From Blautia hydrogenotrophica DSM 10507 (GTDB lineage: Bacteria > Bacillota > Clostridia > Lachnospirales > Lachnospiraceae): DNA of 64,000 nucleotides. The notes under the pieces were generated by a model, which was not told the origin of the DNA, ran no database searches, and saw nothing but the letters and a program-made list of their open reading frames with translations. Position 1 is the first letter of the stretch. Every line of letters starts with the position of its first letter. Both the position numbers and the translations under genes were made by a program. Below, piece by piece: positions 56,229 through 64,000 of this stretch. The stretch is taken from the NCBI RefSeq assembly GCF_034356035.1, contig NZ_CP136423.1, positions 3,100,001-3,164,000 of the forward strand, written 5' to 3'.

Positions 56229-56298
56229 CCTGTTTTCTGCTGATACACCTCGGGAAAACCTCTCCTTGTATCACCGAAAACAGGCCTCTTTATTTCTT
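56229..56298. terminator. Bidirectional terminator between the DeoR and PTS genes
   Basis: CCTGTTTTC and GAAAACAGG form the outer stem and TGATAC/GTATCA an inner one. CTCTTTATTTCTTTTT follows on the plus strand, and the minus strand also ends in T-richer sequence. Confidence 0.75.
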
Positions 56299-56299
56299 T

Positions 56300-56791
56300 T
56301 TAAAATTTCACTTTCCTCTTTGCCTCATCCCATTTCGTAGATTTGCTCTGCACGGTCTGTTGAAGATAGATTTCTGCACCTGCTGCATGAATTTCTTCCA
56401 GTTGCCGATACTCTTCCTGTGTAATCGTGATCGGGCCTTCTAGAACCTGTGCTCCCTTTCTCACGCCGGTTCCTCCAATCTGAAGGGATGTGAACTTTAT
56501 TCCAGCTTGATAACACTCACAGGCCGTCTGAATATTCTTAAAGATCAACATGATCGTCTCCGTGCCAAACTCGTTTTTCTGATATTCTTTTATCGCTTCC
56601 TCTCTCGTATAGACGGAAAATTTAACACCCACTGGCACAGCTAGAAACAGAAGATCTCTCATCATCTCATTGTCTGCCGTCACTGTATCCACCACTACGA
56701 TTTTCCCAGCATTGGATTTTCCAATCCATCCACTGGCGACCTGGCCATGAATCATACGATTATCAATCCTGGTTAACACTATTTTCCCCAT
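56300..56791 (-). CDS. PTS mannose/sorbose-family IIB component
   Basis: This 163-residue protein accepts phosphate from IIA on His15 in TRIDNRMIHGQVASGW and passes it to the sugar during uptake. It has the full IIB fold (VVVDTVTADNEMMRDLL, SLQIGGTGVRKGAQ). It is the last gene of the PTS operon, 15 nt after IID. Confidence 0.95.
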   Translation of the reverse strand: MGKIVLTRIDNRMIHGQVASGWIGKSNAGKIVVVDTVTADNEMMRDLLFLAVPVGVKFSVYTREEAIKEYQKNEFGTETIMLIFKNIQTACECYQAGIKFTSLQIGGTGVRKGAQVLEGPITITQEEYRQLEEIHAAGAEIYLQQTVQSKSTKWDEAKRKVKF

Positions 56792-56806
56792 ACTTATCCC
56801 CTCTTC

Positions 56807-57574
56807 TTATGCGATAACTCCAACGGCACCTAACACAATGCCTATGACCATTGTTCCGTAAATAATTTTCAACACACTGACATTTTCCTTCTTACACAAT
56901 GAGAAGATAATTAGGGTCGCAATCAAAGTAAGTAAATTCGGCATCAGTGCATCGAACAAATCAGACTGCAAAGCAAAGGAGACATCGCTGCTGCTAATCG
57001 TAATCGGACAAGTCACAGATACCAGAGAACTGATCATCCCTCCGATGACAAACATCCCCATAACTGTGAAGAATGACATAATCTTATTGATTAACCCACT
57101 TTGTACCAAATCCTTAATCGCTCTGTTACCAAGATTATACCCCATATGCATGAGAATATACGCTTGTGAATTGCACAGCAAAGCTCCCACTGCTATCACT
57201 ACCAAAGGCGGCCACCACGCGCCAGACAAAGCATATGGACACATTAAAGCCAGCATAACCGGAACAATCGTCGCCCAGTTCAGAGTATCGCCCACCGCAG
57301 CCATTGGCGGAAATAACGCTGCCTTGGTCTCCGAGATCATCTCACTCTCAATAGGTACACCCTTTGCTTTTTGTTCTTCCATGGAGAGGAGAATTCCGAC
57401 TGGCAGTGCCGCCGTCATATCTTCTGCGTTAAACAACTCAGAAGTTCTCTCCATTGCTTCATGAAGTCCTTCGCTATCATCTTTGTATATCTTCTTCAGG
57501 CAAGGAAGCATAGTCGCAACGATACCATTTGCCTGATACCTCTCATAACTGTTTCCATTCGAGTAAAAAGCCAA
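56807..57574 (-). CDS. PTS mannose-family IID component (5' end probably frameshifted)
   Basis: This membrane subunit works with IIC in sugar transport. The open frame gives 255 residues (NSYERYQANGIVATMLP..., GAWWPPLVVIA, C-terminal helix about 230-250). Its only usual start is a TTG at 57574 with no ribosome site, and family similarity continues upstream of it: KRDLNWATTRLLAFYSNG resembles the KKDL... N-terminus of IID proteins. That upstream part is in another frame of the IIC gene end. A one-base difference in the A4 run at 57604-57607 would join them. This could be a sequencing error, a true mutation or frameshifting. Confidence 0.85.
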   Translation of the reverse strand: MAFYSNGNSYERYQANGIVATMLPCLKKIYKDDSEGLHEAMERTSELFNAEDMTAALPVGILLSMEEQKAKGVPIESEMISETKAALFPPMAAVGDTLNWATIVPVMLALMCPYALSGAWWPPLVVIAVGALLCNSQAYILMHMGYNLGNRAIKDLVQSGLINKIMSFFTVMGMFVIGGMISSLVSVTCPITISSSDVSFALQSDLFDALMPNLLTLIATLIIFSLCKKENVSVLKIIYGTMVIGIVLGAVGVIA

Positions 57575-57594
57575 CAGTCTGGTAGTCGCCCAAT

Positions 57595-58395
57595 TTAAAT
57601 CTCTTTTCCGAGAATTGCAGATTCTGAGACTGTGCTCTTCAAGTTGATGGACAGATGTTCTCCTTTATTTTGGCAGCGGAAATCAAACCACGCTAACATC
57701 ACTGCTGCTACTGCAATCCCGATACCGCTGAGCCCTGAATAGGCTGCAAACACAAATCCACCGATAAAAAATGGCATGTAGCCTTTCTTTCCAATGGATG
57801 ACGCCACAATGCATAACCCCACAATCGGCATGAGAGACGCCAATGCACCCAGTCCATTTTGTAACCATTCAGGCAAACCATCCACAAAAAAGCCAATGTT
57901 GCTGGCACCAAAGTAGAGTACCAGACTCATGGGAATCCAGTACAACACTATCTTAAATAAAGAAGGATAAATAATTGTGGAGAGCCACAATTTATTGTAC
58001 TGTCTATTTTTAATGAATTTATCCGTCAAAGCATTCCAAAAGGAACCCACGGTCATACGTACATTGGTCAGCTGACTCATCACAAGCCCTACAGCCACCG
58101 CTACTGCCATTGCAGACTCAATATCCATACCGGAAGCAATAACTACAGATGCCGTAATGATTCCTGCCGCCGAATTATCATTCGTAATCACCCACCCGGC
58201 CTGCGTCTGTCCCAAAAACATTGGCTGAATCGTAGCACCAACAATCATCGCCGTGGGAACATCTCCCATCACAAGTCCCACCAACAAAGATGCAGTTAAC
58301 GGTTGATAAAACAATAAGTTAATTGAATGCGGAAAAAAGCCCAGGAAACTGAACCAATAAAATCCGCCAAGTACCATCGCCTGCCACAACTCCAT
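57595..58395 (-). CDS. PTS mannose-family IIC component
   Basis: This 266-residue protein has six to eight membrane helices and the IIC motifs (MVLGGFYWFSFLGFFPHSIN, VGATIQPMFLGQTQAGW). It forms part of the sugar channel with IID. The last about 20 residues (GEHLSINLKSTVSESAILGK) lie after a ribosome-site-like AAAGGAG and look more like the start of IID, so the true IIC end may be near 57665. The gene follows IIA with a 4-nt gap. Confidence 0.92.
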   Translation of the reverse strand: MELWQAMVLGGFYWFSFLGFFPHSINLLFYQPLTASLLVGLVMGDVPTAMIVGATIQPMFLGQTQAGWVITNDNSAAGIITASVVIASGMDIESAMAVAVAVGLVMSQLTNVRMTVGSFWNALTDKFIKNRQYNKLWLSTIIYPSLFKIVLYWIPMSLVLYFGASNIGFFVDGLPEWLQNGLGALASLMPIVGLCIVASSIGKKGYMPFFIGGFVFAAYSGLSGIGIAVAAVMLAWFDFRCQNKGEHLSINLKSTVSESAILGKEI

Positions 58396-58399
58396 ACTC

Positions 58400-58810
58400 C
58401 TACCCTCTCCTGTTATTCCATTTTTCAGAAATGTTTACGACTGCGTTTCTGCCCGATTCTGTCAAAATTGCAGCCAGTTCTTCCAGTTCATTTGTCTCCC
58501 TGTACTCAAGAGCTTCCAACACCATCCCCAAATTCACGCCTGCCACTGCACAAGTCTTAGAAGATGAATCACTGGCAGTTTTCGCAAGAAACTGATTGCA
58601 CGGTGTGCCGCCGAACAAGTCTACCAATACGATGCATCCCTTGGGAAAGATACGTGTAAGATCGGCCAGCTCGTTTCCCCAGGACTCTATATCGTCTGAT
58701 TCTTCCAGACCTAAATAAGCCAGATTCGAACAGGAACCATAAACCATCGATACCGCCTCTGCCAATCCTCTGGAGACACTTCCATGACTACAGATGATTA
58801 GTCCAATCAT
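58400..58810 (-). CDS. PTS mannose-family IIA component
   Basis: This 136-residue cytoplasmic domain takes phosphate from HPr on His9 (MIGLIICSHGSVSRGLAEAV) and gives it to IIB. VDLFGGTPCNQF is the second family motif. I chose the ATG at 58810 because GGAGAAGGAT precedes it and family members start MIG-; another ATG 12 codons upstream is possible. It is the first gene of the order IIA-IIC-IID-IIB. Confidence 0.93.
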   Translation of the reverse strand: MIGLIICSHGSVSRGLAEAVSMVYGSCSNLAYLGLEESDDIESWGNELADLTRIFPKGCIVLVDLFGGTPCNQFLAKTASDSSSKTCAVAGVNLGMVLEALEYRETNELEELAAILTESGRNAVVNISEKWNNRRG

Positions 58811-59205
58811 ATCCTTCTCCACTGTCCCTGAAACATAATGTATCATTTTCTGTCACCCCCCTTTAAAAAATAATGTTTTTTTATATTCAGATAATATATC
58901 ATTTTCTTTCATTTGTCAATCTATTTCTGATTGTTTTATTCATTATTATGATTGTTTCTTTCTGCAGGTCGGTTCTTACCCTTTTAAAGCCGATGGCTCT
59001 CAACTTCTCCAAATATGTATTTTGATTTCCATGTCATTTTAGATTGTTTTAATCATTATTTTTTATTTATAAGTTTTTTTCATTCATTATATTGACAGAA
59101 TCAATCATTTATATTATGATACAGTCATCAGATCAAGAATGCATGCATTTATTTTTCGAACTTCAAGTAACTATCTATACATTTTAAAGGCAAAGGAAGA
59201 TCAAA
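58811..59205. promoter_or_regulatory. Divergent control region of PTS operon and aminotransferase gene
   Basis: This about 390-bp AT-rich gap holds no gene. A promoter for the rightward gene is clear: TTGACA (59092-59097) and TATGAT (59115-59120), 17 nt apart. The motif GATTGTTTTA(A/T)TCATTATT occurs at about 58929 and 59042, with further GATTGTTT at 58949 and AATCAATCATT near 59099. These are candidate sites for the adjacent DeoR regulator. Confidence 0.65.
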
Positions 59206-60291
59206 ATGAACAATCAACTATTTTCAGACTATGTCGGCATTACCAGGTATGCAGGCGTCCCTACCGAGCAGACAACAGGAAGACTGCATTACAATGAGAA
59301 TTTATATGGACCCTCACCTCAATGCATGGAAACTTTGAACTCACTGACTCTGGAAGATATCAGTCTATATGAGTCCAATGAGAAAGATGAACTGCTGGAA
59401 GCGCTGTCTGCCGAGACTAAAATCCCTGTAGAGAACCTATTTTTAAACAATGGTTCTGCGGAAAACATCAAATCCATCCTCAGTGTATTTACAAAACGTG
59501 GAGACACTATCCTGCTGCCAGATCCAGGCTGGAGCTACTACACAGGTATCGCGAATTACAAATTTCTCAATATCGTCCTGTACAAAATCAAGGAAGGCAG
59601 TACCAAATGTTATCATGATGTCTCTCAAATCAAAGAACTGGCTTACGTCCACCAGCCAAAAGTAATTTTTATCACCACACCGGCCATGCCTACCGGCAAT
59701 AAGATTTTTGATGAAGACCTGCTAGATATCATCCATTCTTTCCCTGACACACTGATTCTGGTAGACGAAGCTTATTTAGGATTTTCAGAGTATACTCTAG
59801 ATCCTGTAAAAATCATCGAGACCTATGATAATGTAGTTTTTTCCCGTACATTCTCCAAATATTACGGTCTTGCCAACCTGCGTATCGGCTATGGCTTTGC
59901 CTCAACTGCACTGAAAAATATTCTGTGGCTGGACATGCCCCTTCACCGTCTGCCTCACGTCAACAAACGAATGGCAATAGCAGCACTTCAGGACAAAGAA
60001 TACTACCTCGCCATCACTGAGGAACTCCTGAAAACCCGCGACCAATTTTCCGCCCGTCTAAACAACATAGAGAATGTAAAGGTATATGAATCTGACGCAA
60101 ACTTTGTCTACGTCCGTTTGATCGGATATGACGTAGAAAAAATCAAAAAAATCACCGATGGTGCCGGATATCTGATACGAATATTTACCAGCAACAATGA
60201 AAAATATCTAAGAATCACCATCGGCACCAAAGAAATTATGGATGCTTTCACCGACGTTCTTGTGGAGGCCATTCTTGCTTCAAAACTGTAA
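59206..60291 (+). CDS. PLP-dependent aminotransferase, HisC-like (fold type I)
   Basis: This 361-residue class I/II aminotransferase has LHYNENLYGPSP at the substrate end, NGSAENI at the phosphate-binding loop, DEAYLGF and the cofactor lysine in FSRTFSKYYGLANLRIGYG. It most resembles histidinol-phosphate aminotransferase and threonine-phosphate decarboxylase. No his or cob gene is near. Its place opposite the PTS suggests it acts on an amino-sugar or phospho-amino compound taken up by that system; this is inference. Confidence 0.87.
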   Translation: MNNQLFSDYVGITRYAGVPTEQTTGRLHYNENLYGPSPQCMETLNSLTLEDISLYESNEKDELLEALSAETKIPVENLFLNNGSAENIKSILSVFTKRGDTILLPDPGWSYYTGIANYKFLNIVLYKIKEGSTKCYHDVSQIKELAYVHQPKVIFITTPAMPTGNKIFDEDLLDIIHSFPDTLILVDEAYLGFSEYTLDPVKIIETYDNVVFSRTFSKYYGLANLRIGYGFASTALKNILWLDMPLHRLPHVNKRMAIAALQDKEYYLAITEELLKTRDQFSARLNNIENVKVYESDANFVYVRLIGYDVEKIKKITDGAGYLIRIFTSNNEKYLRITIGTKEIMDAFTDVLVEAILASKL

Positions 60292-60309
60292 CACTCCTCC
60301 AATTACTAC

Positions 60310-60355
60310 AAAAACCCCTTTTATTAGATTTTCATCTAACAAAAGGGGCTCTTCC
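60310..60355 (+). terminator. Terminator of the aminotransferase gene
   Basis: CCCCTTTTATTAGA and TCTAACAAAAGGGG form a long stem. CTCTTCC follows, a weak T-tract. The preceding AAAAA also makes it a candidate for the other strand. Confidence 0.7.
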
Positions 60356-60479
60356 ATTCTTCTGAAAAAGCTGATCACTGTCTTTTTTTCTCATCATAAT
60401 GTTCAATTTTCTCTTGACGGAATCGTAGATTTGAAATATTCTAGGAATACTAAATGTCATACAGAAAGGAAACCGCGCA

Positions 60480-60713
60480 ATGATCAACCCTGCAAAGCTT
60501 TTACAGCTCAAACATCTCAAAGAACAGTTCGATTCCAACCATCCTAAATTTCACCGTTTTATGAAAGCCGCTTCCAAAAATGCCCTGAGAGAAGGTTCCG
60601 TGATTGAAATCTCTGTGACTTCCCCGGAGGGAAAAGAAATCTGTTCCAACTTAAAAGTTCAAAAATCTGATATTGAGCTTTTTGAGTCTCTCCAGGAATT
60701 GCTGAGACATTGA
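60480..60713 (+). CDS. Small conserved-looking protein of unknown function
   Basis: This 77-residue protein, MINPAKLLQLKHLKEQFDSN HPKF..., is predicted to be an alpha-beta domain: helix 5-35, then strands GSVIEISVTSPEGKEICSNLKV and a helix SDIELFESLQELL. AGAAAGGAAA stands ahead of the ATG. It has no membrane segment. I know no function; similar short proteins are common in Lachnospiraceae. Confidence 0.75.
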   Translation: MINPAKLLQLKHLKEQFDSNHPKFHRFMKAASKNALREGSVIEISVTSPEGKEICSNLKVQKSDIELFESLQELLRH

Positions 60714-60740
60714 TCTTCTCTGAAAATTCCAGGCGGCGCC

Positions 60741-61388
60741 TCACACTCCTTCTCTTGGCAGACCGGTCAGCCAGTGAGACGCAGTCTCTGCCAGTCCCGG
60801 AACACTCTCTGGATGAATCCACTGTGTGATATTACGGTCAAAAAGCATGTTCGCAGACGCCGGAAACTCCTCATCTCCATCCCAGAAAATCACTGTAATT
60901 TCTATAGTGGGGAAGGCTTGGAAAGTCACACTGACATCTCCATATTTCTCAAGTCTCCCTCCCAACACTTTCGCCCGCTCCTTAAATTTCTCAGGATGTC
61001 CTGAAAAAGTCTCCACAATCGGACGCAGAGCCAGTTTCTGATAGGCACCTTCAAAACAGGCCGCCTGACGAATCTCACGGAATGGGACTTTGTCCGTGCT
61101 CGGCATTGCTGTGTCTTGATAATAATACAGATGATGCATCATCAGCAATCGGTCACTCATTTCTAGAGGTGCTTCCTCTTCACAGGGTATAATCTGACCT
61201 GTTGTTCTGATCCATGCATATTTTTTATGAAAGTAAGGGATATAAATATTTTCCTCGTCAATATCTAGCAAGAGTTTTTCAGCGATTTTATAGTGATCTA
61301 CCTTCAACAGTCTTTCCCTGAAATACTCATAGACCTTCTCATAATTAGAAATTGCATTCGCCGCCGTCAAATTTTTCTCCTCTCCCAT
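60741..61388 (-). CDS. DUF3786-like protein
   Basis: This 215-residue cytoplasmic protein has the pattern of DUF3786: MSDRLLMMHHLYYYQDTAMP, VPFREIRQAACFEGAYQKLA, and WDGDEEFPASANMLFDRNI near the end. In anaerobes this family is found near corrinoid or Fe-S genes, but there is none here. Function is unknown. It is convergent with the small gene before it. Confidence 0.78.
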   Translation of the reverse strand: MGEEKNLTAANAISNYEKVYEYFRERLLKVDHYKIAEKLLLDIDEENIYIPYFHKKYAWIRTTGQIIPCEEEAPLEMSDRLLMMHHLYYYQDTAMPSTDKVPFREIRQAACFEGAYQKLALRPIVETFSGHPEKFKERAKVLGGRLEKYGDVSVTFQAFPTIEITVIFWDGDEEFPASANMLFDRNITQWIHPESVPGLAETASHWLTGLPREGV

Positions 61389-61481
61389 CCCAACTCCTCC
61401 ATTCTTATTCTTCCCATTTTTCGCTCTGCTTTAGAAGCCCCAAAATGCACCGCTCACCCGGAATTTTTTGCTTTTCTAACC

Positions 61482-61522
61482 TGTAAAACAAAGGCCTGTA
61501 CTAAAACAGTACAAGCCTTCTT
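61482..61522 (-). terminator. Terminator of the 3D-domain protein gene
   Basis: On the minus strand AGGCTTGTACTG and AGTACAGGCCT pair around a TTTT loop, then TTGTTTTAC follows. Confidence 0.8.
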
Positions 61523-61561
61523 ACATTTCTGATTTTTTATTTCGATGCTTGCTGCCTTCGT

Positions 61562-62842
61562 CTAACTCAAACGGTATACATCCGCCGACTGAAGCCCAAA
61601 TGCAAGCGCCTCCTCGTGACTGTCAAAGTAAATATCCACATGTCCATAAGGAGTTCCCAAGTCCTCAACAGTATAGACATTTCCGTTAATCAACAGCTGA
61701 GTTCCAAATGGAACTCCCGCCATAGCCACTGTTCTTCCTGCCTGTGGCCAGGTTCCGCTGGCTGTATAATTTCCAGCTGTTCCACAGCACTGCGCACAGT
61801 TACAGTATGCCGTCAATGTAAAGTTCCCCAAATATGTACCTTGTCCACTAGAAGAGCTACTGTCTTCATAAGCATCCTCGACTGCTAAGGCTTCATCATC
61901 CACAGTCTCCTCAACAATGATATCTGTACTGGTGCTGGAACTTGAAGAAGCACTGGTCTCTTCTTCTCCTGGCGCCTCCCGTACAGTAGACTCGTCTGAG
62001 GAAACACTGTCATCAACATTGCCCTCGGCCTGCTGTGTATCCACTTCCTGGTTTTGCGCTTCGTTTTGCTCTACCTGAGCCGCAGCTGCTGCTTTTTCCT
62101 GCTCAGCCTCCGCCATCAAGGAGCCAATGTCACTGTTTTGTTTGCTCACCTGGGCTACCAAATAATCTGCCTCGGCCTGATTGCTGCTGATCTGCTGTGC
62201 ATATTGTTGGATATTAGAACTCGTGGAAGACACTAAGTCCCGCACTTCCTGTCTCTTCTCGGAACTCTCCGTGCGAAGCTTCTTAATCTCTTTCACTTCT
62301 TTTTCGATTGTCTCCTCGTGTTCACTGACTGTTTTCTTTGTTTCTTCGTATTCTTTTAACATATTTCTGTCATACTCAGCAACTTTGGACATATTCTCAG
62401 CACGGTTGAGAAAATCCGCAAAACTGGTAGACTCGCACAAAATGTCCAAAAGACTGTCTTGGCCATTTTCATACATATAGGAAATTCGAAGCTTCATACT
62501 TTCATACTGCTTCGCCTCTTTTTCTTTTGCCTTCTTTAAATCTTTCTTAACCTTCTTCAGTTCTTCTGACTTTTCCCCTGCCTTGACAGTCAGCTCTTCG
62601 ATTCCCTCTGTCAAAGTATCATATTGACTGTCTAAGTCTGCCAGATACTGCTCCAGGTCTGCCTTCTGGCTCTCCAGACTCTGGATTCTTTCCTGTGTCG
62701 CTGCAAGATTGGACTGTGTTTCTGCTTTCTCTGACTGTGCTGCTTCGATTTTCTCTTGAGTGGTAGCCCCTAAAACGGGCACTACAGAACTCATCGCCAC
62801 AACTCCTGCTAAGAGCAGCGAAAGAACCTTTCTTTTCTTCAT
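61562..62842 (-). CDS. Secreted coiled-coil protein with C-terminal 3D domain
   Basis: This 426-residue exported protein has a signal peptide (about 1-26: KKRKVLSLLLAGVVAMSSVVPVLGA), a PcsB-like coiled coil (about 28-260) and a Ser/Glu-rich linker (about 265-340). The 3D domain follows (about 343-426: LTAYCNCAQCCG, GRTVAMAGVPFGT, VEDLGTPYGHVDIYFDS). The 3D fold is that of MltA/RpfB-type cell-wall enzymes, and the aspartates are present. It probably acts in peptidoglycan turnover. Confidence 0.9.
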   Translation of the reverse strand: MKKRKVLSLLLAGVVAMSSVVPVLGATTQEKIEAAQSEKAETQSNLAATQERIQSLESQKADLEQYLADLDSQYDTLTEGIEELTVKAGEKSEELKKVKKDLKKAKEKEAKQYESMKLRISYMYENGQDSLLDILCESTSFADFLNRAENMSKVAEYDRNMLKEYEETKKTVSEHEETIEKEVKEIKKLRTESSEKRQEVRDLVSSTSSNIQQYAQQISSNQAEADYLVAQVSKQNSDIGSLMAEAEQEKAAAAAQVEQNEAQNQEVDTQQAEGNVDDSVSSDESTVREAPGEEETSASSSSSTSTDIIVEETVDDEALAVEDAYEDSSSSSGQGTYLGNFTLTAYCNCAQCCGTAGNYTASGTWPQAGRTVAMAGVPFGTQLLINGNVYTVEDLGTPYGHVDIYFDSHEEALAFGLQSADVYRLS

Positions 62843-62959
62843 AATAACACCTCATATATCCTTTCTAGCCCATAGTATAACATATATCTTAAAAAAATCA
62901 ATACTTTCTCATAACATTTGTAACATTTACGTAATATTTCCACTATCCGTATATCACTG

Positions 62960-63145
62960 TTCCACAAGGTGTTTCACATATACAAAGTTGACTCGCCTCC
63001 CCATTCCCTTAATTTCGAAGGGCGTAATCCCACTTAACGTACCGCCGCAACACCGCAAAGCCATAAAATTCTCATATTGCGGGATATGCATCCTGCCCGG
63101 AGAATTTTATTTATTAGGAAATCCAACGGAATAACCTAGTAAATA
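62960..63145. repeat. Intergenic repeat, family A-like variant
   Basis: The 'acaaagttgactcgcctcc...ttcgaagggcgtaatcccacttaacg' part is a diverged copy of the left module of family A. The right half (CCGCAACACCGC ... ttattaggaaatccaacgga) matches the repeat at the window start. No gene is visible. Confidence 0.65.
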
Positions 63146-63146
63146 A

Positions 63147-63174
63147 AAAGGAAGGCGTCTCTCGACGCCTCCCT
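63147..63174 (-). terminator. Terminator of spoVG
   Basis: On the minus strand GGAGGCGTC-GAGA-GACGCCTTCC is followed by TTTTTATTT. Confidence 0.9.
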
Positions 63175-63208
63175 CTTCTCATAACTTAATATGTAAGGTG
63201 ATTACATC

Positions 63209-63496
63209 CTATGCATCTGCCTGCACCATTTCCGGCTCAGCTTCCATTACTTCTTCAAATTTTTTCAAAATTATTTTTTGTATTCTCTCACGGGTATCTG
63301 AATTAATCGGATGTGCAATATCTCTGTACTCGCCGTCCGCGGCCTTGCGGCTGGGCATTGCTATAAACAAGCCCTTTTCGCCGTCAATCACTTTGATATC
63401 ATGTACCACAAACTCATCATCAATTGTAATTGATACCACTGCTTTCATCTTTCCTTCTTTTGCTACTTTTCTTACACGCACGTCGGTTATATTCAT
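63209..63496 (-). CDS. spoVG: SpoVG regulator
   Basis: This 95-residue protein matches Spo[52 protein letters not shown] and [18 protein letters not shown]. SpoVG binds nucleic acids, affects sporulation septum formation and, in pathogens, virulence and division. I chose the ATG at 63496 with AGGGG 8 nt upstream; the frame upstream gives eight extra codons. It stands alone with its own terminator. Confidence 0.95.
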   Translation of the reverse strand: MNITDVRVRKVAKEGKMKAVVSITIDDEFVVHDIKVIDGEKGLFIAMPSRKAADGEYRDIAHPINSDTRERIQKIILKKFEEVMEAEPEMVQADA

Positions 63497-63592
63497 CACA
63501 CATGCCCCTTTCATCGCCATTCTCTTTTTCTAGTACCTTTTATTCTTCTTATGACAAGAGAGATTTCCGCATCTCAATGCGGCTCATCCCCG

Positions 63593-64000
63593 TCATAGAA
63601 CATATCTTTCGTTCTGCTCCACAACAATCTTAATTTCCCCTTCACCGCAGTGATAAGAATTTGCGCGGATTGTATCCCGGCTCTCCACAATACAGTTCTC
63701 GATGTGAGTATTATCTCCCAAATATACGTCATTGAGAATCACCGAGTTCTTAATTACACAGTTATTTCCCACAAATACTTTCTTAAACAGTACAGAATTT
63801 TCCACTGTGCCATTAATAATACAGCCACTGGCCACAAGACTATTTTTCACGACCGCACCCGGATTGTACTTTGCCGGAGGAAGATCATCAATCTTCGTCT
63901 TAATCCCAGGCTCCTGGCGGAAGAAATAATCTCTTACCTCAGGTTTCAAAAAGTCCATATTCGTCTGATAATAAGATTCCACTGTCGAGATATTGCTCCA
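63593..64000 (-). CDS. glgD: Glucose-1-phosphate adenylyltransferase GlgD subunit (3' part, cut by window edge)
   Basis: Only the C-terminal about 135 residues are inside the window; the frame is open at 64000. It shows the end of the nucleotidyltransferase domain (ESYYQTNMDFL) and the left-handed beta-helix (NSLVASGCIINGTVENSVLFKKVFVGNNCVIKNSVILNDVYLGDNT). The sequence is more like the regulatory GlgD than GlgC. The partner glgC probably lies upstream, outside the window. It makes ADP-glucose for glycogen, the pathway of glgB at 4.9 kb. Confidence 0.9.
   Translation of the reverse strand, partial: WSNISTVESYYQTNMDFLKPEVRDYFFRQEPGIKTKIDDLPPAKYNPGAVVKNSLVASGCIINGTVENSVLFKKVFVGNNCVIKNSVILNDVYLGDNTHIENCIVESRDTIRANSYHCGEGEIKIVVEQNERYVL

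Overview
The window reads as chromosomal DNA of a Gram-positive anaerobe of the order Clostridiales, most likely a gut Lachnospiraceae (Clostridium cluster XIVa). The evidence is the 16S rRNA sequence, the single-membrane style envelope genes, sporulation-lineage genes (yyaC, spoVG), the oxygen-sensitive enzymes (Hcp, anaerobic NrdG-type activase), split transketolase, GlgD/GlgB glycogen genes and mannose-family PTS. I could not fix a genus by eye.

Layout. 0-4.7 kb: tRNA-Arg, then a leftward three-gene MacAB-like exporter and a small membrane protein. 4.9-12.6 kb: glycogen branching enzyme, a NiaR-type 3H regulator, a HAD phosphatase, peptidase T and an Xaa-Pro aminopeptidase. 11.9-15 kb: a nitrosative-stress module of a Crp/Fnr regulator divergent from a ferredoxin-like protein and the hybrid cluster protein Hcp. 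15.3-20.3 kb: acetyltransferases, a MarR-MATE operon, an SRAP protein and a decayed ABC exporter. 20.3-25.3 kb: a decayed, AT-richer mobile segment with two complementary integrase fragments, TraX, a TnpV-like relic and an intact MerR-regulated ABC exporter. 25.3-25.9 kb: six tRNAs. 26-31.1 kb: ABC transporter, VanRS-like two-component system and a DUF1648 protein. 31.4-37 kb: an rRNA operon in the unusual order 16S-5S-tRNA-Ile-tRNA-Ala-23S-tRNA-Asn, with two tandem promoters. 37-42.4 kb: MntP, CvpA, a DUF5711-like protein, a LysM protein and YyaC. 42.6-46.4 kb: split transketolase, transaldolase and a LacI regulator. 46.4-51.4 kb: the DNA-maintenance cluster recR-ybaB-dnaX, pfkA, SRP RNA and tadA. 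51.5-55.2 kb: NrdG-type activase, an unrecognised protein, the c-di-AMP receptor DarA, a YitT protein and tRNA-Pro. 55.4-60.3 kb: a DeoR regulator, a mannose-family PTS (IIA-IIC-IID-IIB) and a divergent PLP aminotransferase. 60.4-64 kb: small and DUF3786 proteins, a 3D-domain surface protein, SpoVG and the 3' part of glgD.

The gaps between genes are unusually rich in dispersed repeats. I see three families: (A) a palindrome of about 45-50 bp with associated modules, (B) elements bounded by GTAACTATTCAGCC-type inverted ends, and (C) a 157-bp unit present once near 15.1 kb and twice in tandem near 28.4 kb. None carries a transposase in this window.

The observations I would look at first are the rRNA gene order, a probable frameshift at the start of the PTS IID gene, the three repeat families, and the decayed integrative element whose two integrase fragments flank a live MerR/ABC cargo. 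I found no CRISPR array and no clearly new multi-gene system.
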